Shown here piece by piece: positions 35,626-44,932 of a stretch of DNA of 58,778 nucleotides (position 1 is its first letter; each line of letters begins with the position of its first letter). Under the pieces are notes generated by a model. That model was not told where the DNA came from. It did not search any database and was given only the letters and a program-made list of their open reading frames with translations. The DNA is taken from assembly GCA_013375475.1 (NCBI GenBank), contig JABXKD010000013.1:1-58778 (forward strand), given 5' to 3'. The position numbers and the translations under genes were made by a program. The DNA is from Promethearchaeota archaeon (GTDB taxonomy: Archaea > Asgardarchaeota > Lokiarchaeia > Sigyniarchaeales > SOKP01).

Positions 35626-38280
35626 TTATCGTTTATTAATTATAATATCTTTACTTTCATACTTCCAAAAAACTAATTTAGTTAAGCCAATACTCAAAAT
35701 TGAAGGAATAACGCCTAAAAACACTATTAAAAATACTCCAACGAGAATTATGTTTTCGAAGTATACATTTATAAAAGCAAGTCCTACTGTATCAATTAAA
35801 TAATGATAAATAATACTAGGTAGCAAGCTTTTTGATTTTATATACATATATCCCATTGAAAAACCAATTAGAATGGTATATATGACCTGAAGCGCCGTTA
35901 GGTAATGAGGTCCACCTGACAATAGAACCCCAATAATGTTAAATGCATGTGCCAATCCAAAAACTACACCGCTTATTAAAATCGCTATTACATTTTTATA
36001 TTTTCTTGAAAGAAGGGGTATAACTACTCCCCGAAATGCAACCTCTTCCCATAATCCCGGTCTGATCATAAAAATCCAAATAAACCATCCCATACTAGCA
36101 ACCCCTCCATAAATAGGATTTGGATTCCTAAACAAGAAATCGGGAGGAAGATATGTTCCTCCTAAAATGGTAGCGCCAATATACAAAGTACAACAAAGAA
36201 TAGCAGTAGAGCCGAATCCAACAATTAAGTTTCGTATTAGAGGTTTTGCTCTGGTTAAACCGATAGATTTTGTGTAGTTTGAAAAAGTTTTATCTTTTAC
36301 TGGTAACCTCATCCCTATAGGAATTACTAAGAATAACAAAAGCACTAAAAATCCTTCATAATAAAGGAATTCGAAAATTAAAATACCTATATAATCTAAT
36401 TCCAAAATGAGAGGAAGAAAAATAATCTCGATAAAAGTTGCAATCCATGGAAATAGATTGAATAAGAGTAGTATCACTATAGCCCCTAAAATAGGTTTAC
36501 TTCGTAGTAATCCCCTTGTTTCAAATCGCGGCAATTTATCCGCTTTAGGAAACATAACCGAAAAAATGTAAAGAACAACGGTCAGTCCAATTAATCCTAA
36601 GATAAACATTATGATTGCAGTGGGTATTATTCCTAATGTAACGAAAAACGTAATTCCAAGGATAAAAATGAAAATACAAACACAAATGTCAACCCCAACT
36701 ATAGAAATCCATTTCAATACTTTATATCTTGGGTTAATATCTTCAAGGACGTACTTATATTTCATTCTGCCAAATAGTCTTACATTCATTTCAAAAACAA
36801 ATAAAAGAAGTGTCCACGAAATAGGTAGCGTGCTTAAGATTAAGATCAAAACATATACCGATTGAGTTAGTATTGTTAGAACTATAGCTATTAAACTTAA
36901 TGAGATCCCTTGAATTAATACCATTATGATTAATTTTCCTTTAGCTTGATCCCGCGGCACAAGAGGTAACGAAGCTAGTGTTGATGAGCCTGATTCTTCG
37001 ATTCTTAACATTCCTGCTACAAGCAGAGGAGGTATAAATTGACTGGCGAATAGTATAACTGTCCATAATATAAAGATGCTAACCATGGAACTTATTTCTT
37101 GAATAAATACTTCCTGCATAGCTAAAATCATAATAATAGGGTAAACGAGAGGCATGAGAATAAAAATCAACGATTGATAATCACGAGTTGAGGAGATTAA
37201 GTCTTTATGCATATATGATTCGACGGGAGAAGTAGTTTTAATTTCAATTACAACAGGTTCCAAAGTTTGCTTAGATTTTCTTTTTGATTCCTTTTTAGCT
37301 TTAGACGAGTCAATTTCAAAAGTAGCTACGCTCGACAAAGAACGAATGGCAATTTTATAAGTGAGAAATGTAATTCCTGCTAAGATTACCATTCCAGCTA
37401 TACTTGACCCCAATAACTCTAATGGAACTGGACCACTCACTATGGTCAAACTTATAAAATATCCCGGAGCAAAAGGTAATGGAATAAAACTAAGCATGAT
37501 ATTTAAGAAACTCGAGGGTGGATTTGTTTCAAACTCCAAAGCAAGATCTCCTATGGCTCTAAATCCCGATTGGAGTACAAAACTTGAACCAAATGCTATA
37601 AGGAAAAAACCTACTAGTGAAACTATTCTCAAGATATTAGCTTTTCCTGAACTTTTATTTGTTTCTGAAAAAACTCGGCTGAATCTTTCTCCAGCTATAA
37701 TCAAAAGGCTTACTGCAAAGACAGTTATTAGAAAGGAGGATATAAGACTTGCCAAAAATGTAAGAATATTCTGAGTTATGATCAATAATATAATCGGAAA
37801 CGAGAATGTCATTACTATTATTGGAATACTTAGATTACGAAACAAGGTCGCAAATCCCAATTTCTTTAATTCTTTTCGCGTTACTGGTAATGTTTGTAAC
37901 CATCTGAAAGAAGTGCCGGACATCAGACTACTTGTTGTAAATAATCCAAACATAAATATATAAAAAATAGATACAAGTTGATTAATCCAGAGAAAAAAGC
38001 TATAAAGGTAAATTTCTCCCTCAAACGGGTAAGATGCAGAAATTTCATCTGTTATTGTGAAATATAGAAGGATTGACATAAGTGGCATTAGCATCATCAC
38101 TAAACTGGAAATAATCTTTAACGATTTTGCTTGGTTCTTTATATATTTACTGTTTTTCTCGAATTTTTCAAGCAATTTAGCTTGATGTGCTCCAACTGAA
38201 GCAAATTGAGAATCCATTATCATCTCAAAATTCGTGTATTTAGAAAGTGAAAATGCGCTTAACTCTTTTTTTTCTCTCAA
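35626..38280 (-). CDS. ABC-2-type permease fused to CPBP protease domain (copy A)
   Basis: An 884-residue paralogue of the copy B permease, with the same order: N-terminal KYTNFEMIMDSQFASVGAHQ, an ABC-2-like permease, then CPBP motifs at E745-E746-x3-R750, H778, and H826/D830. The copies share a layout but have drifted much more in sequence than their ATPases have. The gene starts one base after the ATPase copy A. All three CPBP motifs are kept in both, so protease activity is likely under selection. Confidence 0.85.
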   Translation of the reverse strand: MREKKELSAFSLSKYTNFEMIMDSQFASVGAHQAKLLEKFEKNSKYIKNQAKSLKIISSLVMMLMPLMSILLYFTITDEISASYPFEGEIYLYSFFLWINQLVSIFYIFMFGLFTTSSLMSGTSFRWLQTLPVTRKELKKLGFATLFRNLSIPIIVMTFSFPIILLIITQNILTFLASLISSFLITVFAVSLLIIAGERFSRVFSETNKSSGKANILRIVSLVGFFLIAFGSSFVLQSGFRAIGDLALEFETNPPSSFLNIMLSFIPLPFAPGYFISLTIVSGPVPLELLGSSIAGMVILAGITFLTYKIAIRSLSSVATFEIDSSKAKKESKRKSKQTLEPVVIEIKTTSPVESYMHKDLISSTRDYQSLIFILMPLVYPIIMILAMQEVFIQEISSMVSIFILWTVILFASQFIPPLLVAGMLRIEESGSSTLASLPLVPRDQAKGKLIIMVLIQGISLSLIAIVLTILTQSVYVLILILSTLPISWTLLLFVFEMNVRLFGRMKYKYVLEDINPRYKVLKWISIVGVDICVCIFIFILGITFFVTLGIIPTAIIMFILGLIGLTVVLYIFSVMFPKADKLPRFETRGLLRSKPILGAIVILLLFNLFPWIATFIEIIFLPLILELDYIGILIFEFLYYEGFLVLLLFLVIPIGMRLPVKDKTFSNYTKSIGLTRAKPLIRNLIVGFGSTAILCCTLYIGATILGGTYLPPDFLFRNPNPIYGGVASMGWFIWIFMIRPGLWEEVAFRGVVIPLLSRKYKNVIAILISGVVFGLAHAFNIIGVLLSGGPHYLTALQVIYTILIGFSMGYMYIKSKSLLPSIIYHYLIDTVGLAFINVYFENIILVGVFLIVFLGVIPSILSIGLTKLVFWKYESKDIIINKR

Positions 38281-38281
38281 C

Positions 38282-39088
38282 TTAAGTCATCTCCTCGATT
38301 TTCTTTTTATACGAATTTCTTAACTTCTTCACTATATCTTCTACCGTAGAATCTTGTTCAGTTAATCGTAGGAACACATCTTCAAGGCTCGCACCTAGCT
38401 TATCCGCTTGTAGCCTGAGTTCATCTATAGTTCCAATTCCTACTAATTTACCCCTGTTTATTATTGCGATACGATCGCATAAATCCTCTGCAACTTCCAT
38501 GATGTGAGTTGAAAAAAGGACGGCTCCTCCCTTTTCAATATGCATATCTAAGATCTCTTTTACAACTCTTACTGATTTAGCGTCAAGCCCCGTTATCGGT
38601 TCGTCTAATATCAAAAGATCAGGTTCATGAAGAATTGATGCAACAATTTGTAGTTTTTGTTTGTTACCATGAGAAAGTGAAGCAATCATTTGACCGTAGT
38701 ACTCCGCTGCACCTAAACTTTCTAAATACTCTTTTACTCGCTCTGTAGCTTCCTTTGGATCTAATTGTCGAATAGAAGCTATAAAATTAAATAAATCCTT
38801 TGGAGTTAAAGATTTAAATATAAGCGGTTCCTCTGAAACGTACCCTACATTCTTTTTCATTTGAACTTCTTCACGCTCTGGATTTAACCCCAAAATACTG
38901 ATCTCACCTTCTAAAGGTTCAAGCAATCCCAATAAAAGTTTTATCGTGGTTGTTTTCCCCGCTCCGTTTGGACCCAAAAGGCCAAAAACCTCACCATTAT
39001 GAACATCAAACGAGATGCCATTGACGGCTTTAACTTCCCCAAAAAATTTTTTCAGATTTCTAACAGAAATTATTTTATTATCTATCAA
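38282..39088 (-). CDS. ABC transporter ATPase (copy A)
   Basis: A 268-residue ABC ATPase with GPNGAGKTTT, LSHGNKQ, LLILDEPITGLD and STHIMEVAEDL. It is the first gene of the four-gene operon and almost touches the permease-protease gene (one base between). Start is TTG with AGGAAG about eight bases upstream; no in-frame ATG is near. Copies A and B have the same signature-motif change (LSHGN), which shows that they come from one duplication. Confidence 0.9.
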   Translation of the reverse strand: MIDNKIISVRNLKKFFGEVKAVNGISFDVHNGEVFGLLGPNGAGKTTTIKLLLGLLEPLEGEISILGLNPEREEVQMKKNVGYVSEEPLIFKSLTPKDLFNFIASIRQLDPKEATERVKEYLESLGAAEYYGQMIASLSHGNKQKLQIVASILHEPDLLILDEPITGLDAKSVRVVKEILDMHIEKGGAVLFSTHIMEVAEDLCDRIAIINRGKLVGIGTIDELRLQADKLGASLEDVFLRLTEQDSTVEDIVKKLRNSYKKKIEEMT

Positions 39089-39324
39089 TCTAATACTTCC
39101 TTTATAGTTTATAATGCTGTTTTTACGGAAATTTCGATATCAAATATATATTTCTTTATATTTATTACTATATACTTTCGATATATAAATGTTATTAATA
39201 CCTCTATACCATTTATAAATCGACATATAAGCGATTTTTATCATGATATATAATAACATATAAACATATATTTGAATCATAATTCAGTCAAATCATATTT
39301 CTATAATTTTTATTTAAATTTAAT
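39089..39324. promoter_or_regulatory. AT-rich promoter region of the ABC operon
   Basis: 236 bases with many short TCGATATATAA, TCGACATATAAG and CATGATATATAATAACATATAAAC-like elements, between the ABC operon and the end of the EamA gene. Several could be TATA boxes or regulator sites. The repeats are short and in AT-rich sequence, so this is a weak call. Confidence 0.35.
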
Positions 39325-40266
39325 TCAATCCCTTTTTTGTTTAACAATTATAATAACTGATAAGATAACTATTGCGGATCCAATTAGGTGAAAAACTGTA
39401 AAAACTGCTCCTAATATAAAAGTAGCAAAAATCGCTGTAACAATTGGAGTAGGTGATAGGACTATTGTAGCATTCGATACATCTAAATACGATAATGTCT
39501 TATACCAACAGAATAATCCAATTCCATAAACAGTCCCCATCAATATAAAAAAGAACCAATTAAGAGGATTATAAAAAACAATAAGTCCTACTGGTGAAAA
39601 AATCACAAATGTAGTTAATAGAATGAAACCACTTAATATATTTCGAATGAAAACCATCTGTATAGGGGTGACCTCTTTTTTACTGAATAATGGCTTAGTC
39701 ATCGTGTGACCAAACATCCACATTGCAGTTATCAACAATACGATTAAAAGTCCAATCAAAATATCCGCCTTTAAGCTGAAAAAATTAAACGAACCTTGAG
39801 TAATAGCAATAACCAAACCAAAAAATAACACGATGGAAAATACGATTTGAATCCTTGATATTTTTTCTTTCAAAAGCAAAAAACCATAGAGTAACCCAAA
39901 GAATACAGAGGTTTTTTGAGTCAATGAGCCATTAATTTCTCCAGCTAATTTATATCCTACGAAAAAGAGGAGTTGATTTATGCCAAATATTATGCCGATA
40001 AGAAGTAAAAGCCAAACATTTTTCCGCAAGCTTCCAATAAGTGAGATCTCTGACAATGAACTATTATTTATCCTCACTTTTTTCTTAATCATCCGCATCT
40101 CCAAAAGCATTATAGGAAGAAAGATAATAGCTTCAATTAAGCAGGTCATGGCACTAAAGGCGTGAGGATCGATTGTTTTTGCCGAATTTGCAATAATCGG
40201 TTGAAATCCGACAAGAATTGTTCCTATAACTCCAAAAATCAAGCCTTTTTTTAAATTATTAACCAA
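39325..40266 (-). CDS. EamA/DMT-family transporter (copy 1)
   Basis: A 313-residue membrane protein of about ten helices in two EamA halves (for example LKEKISRIQIVFSIVLFFGL in the first half, and GSAIVILSVIIIV at the end). DMT transporters export or import metabolites such as amino acids, nucleotide sugars or purines. Very similar in layout to the copy at 41569-42531. It faces away from the URO-D-like gene that lies between them. Confidence 0.8.
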   Translation of the reverse strand: MVNNLKKGLIFGVIGTILVGFQPIIANSAKTIDPHAFSAMTCLIEAIIFLPIMLLEMRMIKKKVRINNSSLSEISLIGSLRKNVWLLLLIGIIFGINQLLFFVGYKLAGEINGSLTQKTSVFFGLLYGFLLLKEKISRIQIVFSIVLFFGLVIAITQGSFNFFSLKADILIGLLIVLLITAMWMFGHTMTKPLFSKKEVTPIQMVFIRNILSGFILLTTFVIFSPVGLIVFYNPLNWFFFILMGTVYGIGLFCWYKTLSYLDVSNATIVLSPTPIVTAIFATFILGAVFTVFHLIGSAIVILSVIIIVKQKRD

Positions 40267-40383
40267 GATATCTAAGGAAAACCATAAAAAATTAAAAACT
40301 TTTACAATGGAAAAAGGTAGTGGAGCTCTGTTCCTAACATAAAGAAAAACATTAATATTGTTTCATTCCTTAAATTATTGATT

Positions 40384-41538
40384 ATGAAAAGTTTTGATCG
40401 CATATGGGGAGCTCTCAACTTTGAAGCGATTGATAGAATTCCAACCCATACAATTAATATCGATGGAAATGTCGCTGATCAAATCTTAGGTCGTCCTAAA
40501 CGAAATGCCTTTGACATATTTCATGAGCTGGAAAAGAAATATCCCGATGATTGGGTAGATAAAATTAACGATATCCTCCTCGAAATTGAAATTTCTACCT
40601 TTTCAAAAGCAGTAAGAGCAGGATACGATTTGGGATTTGATGGAGTGGGAGTACAATACATACCCTTTATCCTTGAAAGTCTAACCGAAATGACAGATAT
40701 ATTTGGAAAGAGACATAAAGTCAGGAATATCGAAGGCAATCCCTATCCTGATTACTATGGTGGATATATTAAAAATCGAGAAGATTGGGAGGCGTATCCT
40801 AAACCGGATATGAAGGAAGAATATAATAAAGCTAAAAAATTTTACAAAGGAGTTTTGAGAAAATGTCGAGATATAAACGAAGATATCTGTATTTTCGCTC
40901 AAAATGCTTTAACATCGGTGTTTCCCCCCGTTTGGCAGGGAATGGGCATGCAAAATTTTGCTCGAGCTCTTAAAAACGATCCAAAACTTATCGAAGAACG
41001 ATTTCGCTTTAGTACAGACTACACACTAACAGTATTTAAAGCCTATTCTGATTGTGGTGCTAAGATCTTTCTAGAAGGCGGAGATATAGCTCACTCAGGA
41101 GGACCAATGATTAATCCGAAATACTTTGATAAGTACCTGCTTCCACGTTACCAAGAGGTTTCAGAAACAATTCACGAGTGGGGTGGGAAATATATATTGC
41201 ATACTGATGGTGATATCACTACTCTCTTAGATTTCATCGTTGAGTCCGGATTTGACGGTCTTCAATGTCTTGAACCACCTTTGGTTGATCCATATTCAGT
41301 CAAAAAGAAAGTAGGCGACAAATTGTGCTTGTCGGGGAATATCGATACAAGACATATACTAGTGGATGCTACAAAAGAAGAAGTGGAACAGGCCGTTAAA
41401 ACTGCCGTAAACGCACTAGCTCCTGGAGGTGGTGGTATGATTTCCCCTGCTAATTTTCATCCCGGAATGTCAGTTGAGCATTTAAGGTGGATGATTAAAG
41501 CTGCGAATAAATTTGGGAATTATCCATTTCTAGAGTAA
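40384..41538 (+). CDS. URO-D-like methyltransferase family protein (second copy)
   Basis: A 384-residue paralogue of the protein at 10524-11600, of the URO-D/MtaA fold. Seen: SFDRIWGALNFEAIDRIPTH, GAKIFLEGGDIAHSGGPMI, ILHTDGDITTLLD, GLQCLEPP and SGNIDTRHIL. The zinc HxCG is HTDG. Probably a corrinoid-linked methyltransferase or a relative, of unknown substrate. An upstream TTG (40378) is possible, but the ATG fits better. It lies between two EamA genes that point the other way. Confidence 0.7.
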   Translation: MKSFDRIWGALNFEAIDRIPTHTINIDGNVADQILGRPKRNAFDIFHELEKKYPDDWVDKINDILLEIEISTFSKAVRAGYDLGFDGVGVQYIPFILESLTEMTDIFGKRHKVRNIEGNPYPDYYGGYIKNREDWEAYPKPDMKEEYNKAKKFYKGVLRKCRDINEDICIFAQNALTSVFPPVWQGMGMQNFARALKNDPKLIEERFRFSTDYTLTVFKAYSDCGAKIFLEGGDIAHSGGPMINPKYFDKYLLPRYQEVSETIHEWGGKYILHTDGDITTLLDFIVESGFDGLQCLEPPLVDPYSVKKKVGDKLCLSGNIDTRHILVDATKEEVEQAVKTAVNALAPGGGGMISPANFHPGMSVEHLRWMIKAANKFGNYPFLE

Positions 41539-41568
41539 TTTTGAATACCAACTTATTTTTATTTAATC

Positions 41569-42531
41569 TTAAACTACCTTTTTCCCTCTAACAATCATAA
41601 AAATGGAGAATATAACAATAATCGTTCCGATTAAATGAAAAAAGGTAAACACCGTCCCAAGGATAATGAATGAGAAAAAAGCGGAGACAATTGGTGTAAG
41701 GGAAATAATAATGCTTGCTTTCCCGATTTGAATATATGTTAAGGTTTTATACCAGAGATATAGAGACGCTCCGTAGTCAATCGCCATGAGTAGAAAAAAC
41801 ATAAAATTATAAGGATCAATAACGATAGCGAAGTTTTCCAGTGGAAAGATTAGAAAATAAAATATGGTTAGCAGTATCCCTGAAAATAAATTCCTTAGGA
41901 ATACTACTTGAGAGGGAAATAATTCATTTCTTTCAAAGCTTATTTTTGTTAGCGTATGTACTAATGTAAAAAGTATAACACTAAAGAGAAGAATAAGAAC
42001 ACCCAGATTAAACTCACGTAGATTTAAGGAACCATCAGTAATCGCAATCACAAGTCCAAAAAACAATAGAAAACAAAACAGAATTTGAACTTTAGATATC
42101 TTCTCCTTTAAGAATAGAAATCCAAACATTAAAGCAAAGATGATCTCAGATTTCATAGTCAAGGAACTTATAATAGGTCCTGCAAGTTCGTAACCAATAT
42201 AAAGTAAAATTGGGACTGCGCTAAAAGTTAATCCTATAATTATAATAACTTTTATATTTGATTTTTTTTTCCAACCGTGAATTAGAGATGAATTCTTTTT
42301 ATTTGATATCGGATCATTTAATAAACCTCTGCTTAATTTACCCCTTTCTATTAAAAGTATAGGAAAAAAGAGTATAGCTTCAATCAAGGCTGTTATTGCT
42401 CCAAATAAGTAAGGATCGATTATATCGGGTCGTGCAATAGAAATTACTGGCTGTAATCCAATTGTAAAAATACAAATCGAAGCAAAAATGATTCCTTTTT
42501 TTAAATTATAATTTTCCACGCTAACTTCCAA
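41569..42531 (-). CDS. EamA/DMT-family transporter (copy 2)
   Basis: A 320-residue ten-helix DMT transporter, paralogous to the one at 39325-40266 (compare FLKEKISKVQILFCFLLFFG). Its start overlaps the end of the FrhB-PyrK gene by 11 bases, so it is the last gene of the 2-oxoacid oxidoreductase operon. A role in moving an organic acid or amino acid made or used by that operon is possible; substrate unknown. Confidence 0.8.
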   Translation of the reverse strand: MEVSVENYNLKKGIIFASICIFTIGLQPVISIARPDIIDPYLFGAITALIEAILFFPILLIERGKLSRGLLNDPISNKKNSSLIHGWKKKSNIKVIIIIGLTFSAVPILLYIGYELAGPIISSLTMKSEIIFALMFGFLFLKEKISKVQILFCFLLFFGLVIAITDGSLNLREFNLGVLILLFSVILFTLVHTLTKISFERNELFPSQVVFLRNLFSGILLTIFYFLIFPLENFAIVIDPYNFMFFLLMAIDYGASLYLWYKTLTYIQIGKASIIISLTPIVSAFFSFIILGTVFTFFHLIGTIIVIFSIFMIVRGKKVV

Positions 42532-44329
42532 ATTGAGTAAAATTTTTTAATTGATCTGAATTAAAAACGGGTCCATCTTTGCAAACAGTGATATTGTGAT
42601 CATTTCCTATACAACAAGAACCGCATAATCCTAACCCACATTTCATTTTTCTTTCGATACTAGCCTGAATTTCAATATTCTTTAAATTCGCTAGTTCAAG
42701 AACTTTTTTCATCATAACTTCGGGACCACATGTAACAATCAAATCGAAATTCTCTCTATTAATTAATTCTTCAACTGGATCAGTTACAACACATTTCTTT
42801 CCTATAGATCCATCTTCTGTAGTACACATTGTATCTGGAATCAAACCTATTAACCTTTCCGCGAAAATCAACGATTCTTCATCTTTAGCTCCAATTGCTA
42901 CTTGTACATTTGCCTTATTTTGTTTCAAAATATCTACTAAGGTTGTTAACGCTGCGATTCCCATTCCTCCTCCTACTAAAAGGATATTTTTAAAATCTTC
43001 ATAATTAAACGAATTTCCAAAAGGTCCCCGGATTCCGATTGAGTCTCCTTCACTCAATTCGAACAACTTGGATGTTCCCTCTCCTATTTTCTTAACGGTT
43101 ATTTCAATGAGGTCTTCATCTATGTTCGAGATGGACATTGGGAGAAAGTCAATATCCGGTAGCCATAATATGACAAACATTCCTGGTTTGTAAGCATCCG
43201 CAATCCTCGAATTTCTAATAACAAAACTTCTAATTTCCGAGGAATGTTCTGTTATAGATTCTAACTTCACAATATCGGTTTTATTTCTGGTTAAATCTAA
43301 AACAAGCTCCTTCATACTGTGCTCTAACGGTTCTGCTTCGATAAAGTTTTGTTCAACAGCTAAATCAAAAACTTCTTTACCTCTTTCTGTTCTTACAATT
43401 AGAGTGTTCCACCCCTCTTTACTACCAAATTTTCCAATTGATAAATCTGCGAACGATGCTGTGTAATCAGAACAAGAAAAACAGGCATTTCTAATTGCTT
43501 TATCGTATAAATAGTTAAGCGGAATATCCTTTACAGTAGAATTACTGGTTATGCTCATGCAAAAATTATCTTTATCAGTATTTATTTTATCTATATCGCT
43601 AGATTTAATCCCGAATTCGTTAAATGCGATATCTAATAATTGATTATAATAAGTACCAAAACAAAAGGTCCCTATAGCCAATGTTACTAAATCATACGCC
43701 TCGTAATCAAATGCGGGATGGTTCTGTAATTTCCTTAGAGCCTGAACCTGACAGGGAGTTCCTACAACGGCAATATCTACGTTTTCTTTATTGATGGCTT
43801 CTCCTAAAAGTGAAAGTAATGGACCTTGACTTGGTTTATATCCTGCTCCTTTGAAAATATCTTGTGAATTTTGGGCTATTATCGGAATAGGCTTAAAGTT
43901 TTCCTCTTTATCAGTAATAATAGAACAATCGATCAAACCATTTTCCATAGCCAACCATAATAGCCCTGACAATGGACCAGCATTCTCTGGCACACTTTCT
44001 CTTGCTTTATCTGTGAGTTTTATTGAAGCAATTTCTAGATAATGTCCCAAAATCTTATTGTGTTTTTTTCCAAAAACCCACTTATCTAATAAGGATAAAG
44101 GAATTGCTTCAGTTTCCGTTTTTGGACAAAGATTATAACAAAGGCCATAACCATCTTTACATGTATTCACATCTTTACAAGAACCATCTTCGATAGGGAT
44201 CTCTTTTTCTTTATCAAATTGAATGTTTGCACAGAATGCCCCACACGCTCCACAGTATACGCATTTCCCGGTTTGAATTATTTCTTCAGATAGTTCCTTC
44301 CAACCTTTCTGAATCTTTCCAATATACAT
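42521..44329 (-). CDS. FrhB/FpoF-type F420-ferredoxin module fused to a PyrK-type FAD/2Fe-2S module
   Basis: A 602-residue fusion. Residues 15-70 have two 4Fe-4S motifs (C23, C26, C29, C33; C51, C57, C64, C68). Residues 90-345 follow the F420-reducing hydrogenase beta family (GTPCQVQALRK at 190-200, CFSCSDYTASFADLSIG at 283-299), which binds FAD and F420. Residues 350-602 are a PyrK/ferredoxin-NADP reductase module: FAD-binding LPMSIS (396-401), NAD(P)-binding GGGMGIAAL (453-461), and 2Fe-2S cysteines C564, C569, C572 and C583. It directly follows the oxidoreductase gamma gene, one base apart, with GGAGG upstream. Predicted to move electrons from ferredoxin to F420 and/or NAD(P); the direction is inference. 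Confidence 0.85.
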   Translation of the reverse strand: MYIGKIQKGWKELSEEIIQTGKCVYCGACGAFCANIQFDKEKEIPIEDGSCKDVNTCKDGYGLCYNLCPKTETEAIPLSLLDKWVFGKKHNKILGHYLEIASIKLTDKARESVPENAGPLSGLLWLAMENGLIDCSIITDKEENFKPIPIIAQNSQDIFKGAGYKPSQGPLLSLLGEAINKENVDIAVVGTPCQVQALRKLQNHPAFDYEAYDLVTLAIGTFCFGTYYNQLLDIAFNEFGIKSSDIDKINTDKDNFCMSITSNSTVKDIPLNYLYDKAIRNACFSCSDYTASFADLSIGKFGSKEGWNTLIVRTERGKEVFDLAVEQNFIEAEPLEHSMKELVLDLTRNKTDIVKLESITEHSSEIRSFVIRNSRIADAYKPGMFVILWLPDIDFLPMSISNIDEDLIEITVKKIGEGTSKLFELSEGDSIGIRGPFGNSFNYEDFKNILLVGGGMGIAALTTLVDILKQNKANVQVAIGAKDEESLIFAERLIGLIPDTMCTTEDGSIGKKCVVTDPVEELINRENFDLIVTCGPEVMMKKVLELANLKNIEIQASIERKMKCGLGLCGSCCIGNDHNITVCKDGPVFNSDQLKNFTQFGS

Positions 44330-44330
44330 C

Positions 44331-44930
44331 CTAATTTTTCCCCTCCTTTAATTGCTTAAGAAGCTTTTCTGCTTCTTGTTTTCCTAATTCGAACGCTTCT
44401 AAATTTTGATTAATGGTAGCGATAGGGACGAATTTTTTAATAGTTTCCATAGCTGATTGCTCAGAAAAAATTCTTGATAGGATAGTAAAACTTCCAAATA
44501 AAATTGAATTTCCAAACACTATGTTACCAAAACTCTCTACTGCTATTTTTTGGATAGGAATTCCAATCTTTTTTTCAATATGTCTTGCAGCTCGAAAATT
44601 TTGTATAGTAGAAGTGTCCCATATCAGATATCCGGTATTTTCGTCCTCTTTAAGATGTTCTGGTTTTACATTTTTAGCAGCTTCTTCTGAAAGTACAACT
44701 AGAAAATCGTAAGGGCGCATAGCTTTTGGATAATCTATCGATTTTGTATTTTTATCTAAATCTATAACCACTTCTGCCCAACATTTTCCTCCACGAGCAG
44801 ACGAACCGTAAGCCTCAGTTTGTGTAGCAGCTAAGTCTCCATATAATGAACTTGCGTTAATTATCATTTTTGAGAGAGTTATTACTCCCTGACCCCCATA
44901 TCCTACAATCCTAACTTCGTACCTACTCAT
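44331..44930 (-). CDS. korC: 2-oxoacid:ferredoxin oxidoreductase, gamma subunit
   Basis: A 199-residue gamma domain protein: EVRIVGYGGQGVITLSKMI at the start and YGSSARGGKCWAEVVI, both typical of the pyruvate/2-oxoacid oxidoreductase gamma family. It completes the four-part enzyme with alpha, beta and delta just upstream. Its ATG is three bases past the beta stop, with GGGAGAT upstream in beta. The kor symbol follows the subunit layout; 2-oxoisovalerate or other 2-oxoacids are equally possible. Confidence 0.85.
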   Translation of the reverse strand: MSRYEVRIVGYGGQGVITLSKMIINASSLYGDLAATQTEAYGSSARGGKCWAEVVIDLDKNTKSIDYPKAMRPYDFLVVLSEEAAKNVKPEHLKEDENTGYLIWDTSTIQNFRAARHIEKKIGIPIQKIAVESFGNIVFGNSILFGSFTILSRIFSEQSAMETIKKFVPIATINQNLEAFELGKQEAEKLLKQLKEGKN

Positions 44931-44932
44931 TT

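Noticed and set aside
38282..39088. LSHGN in place of LSGGQ as a sign of an inactive ATPase
   Set aside because: Both copies share it, with Walker A, Walker B and H-loop intact; variants of the signature are common in ABC-2 exporters.
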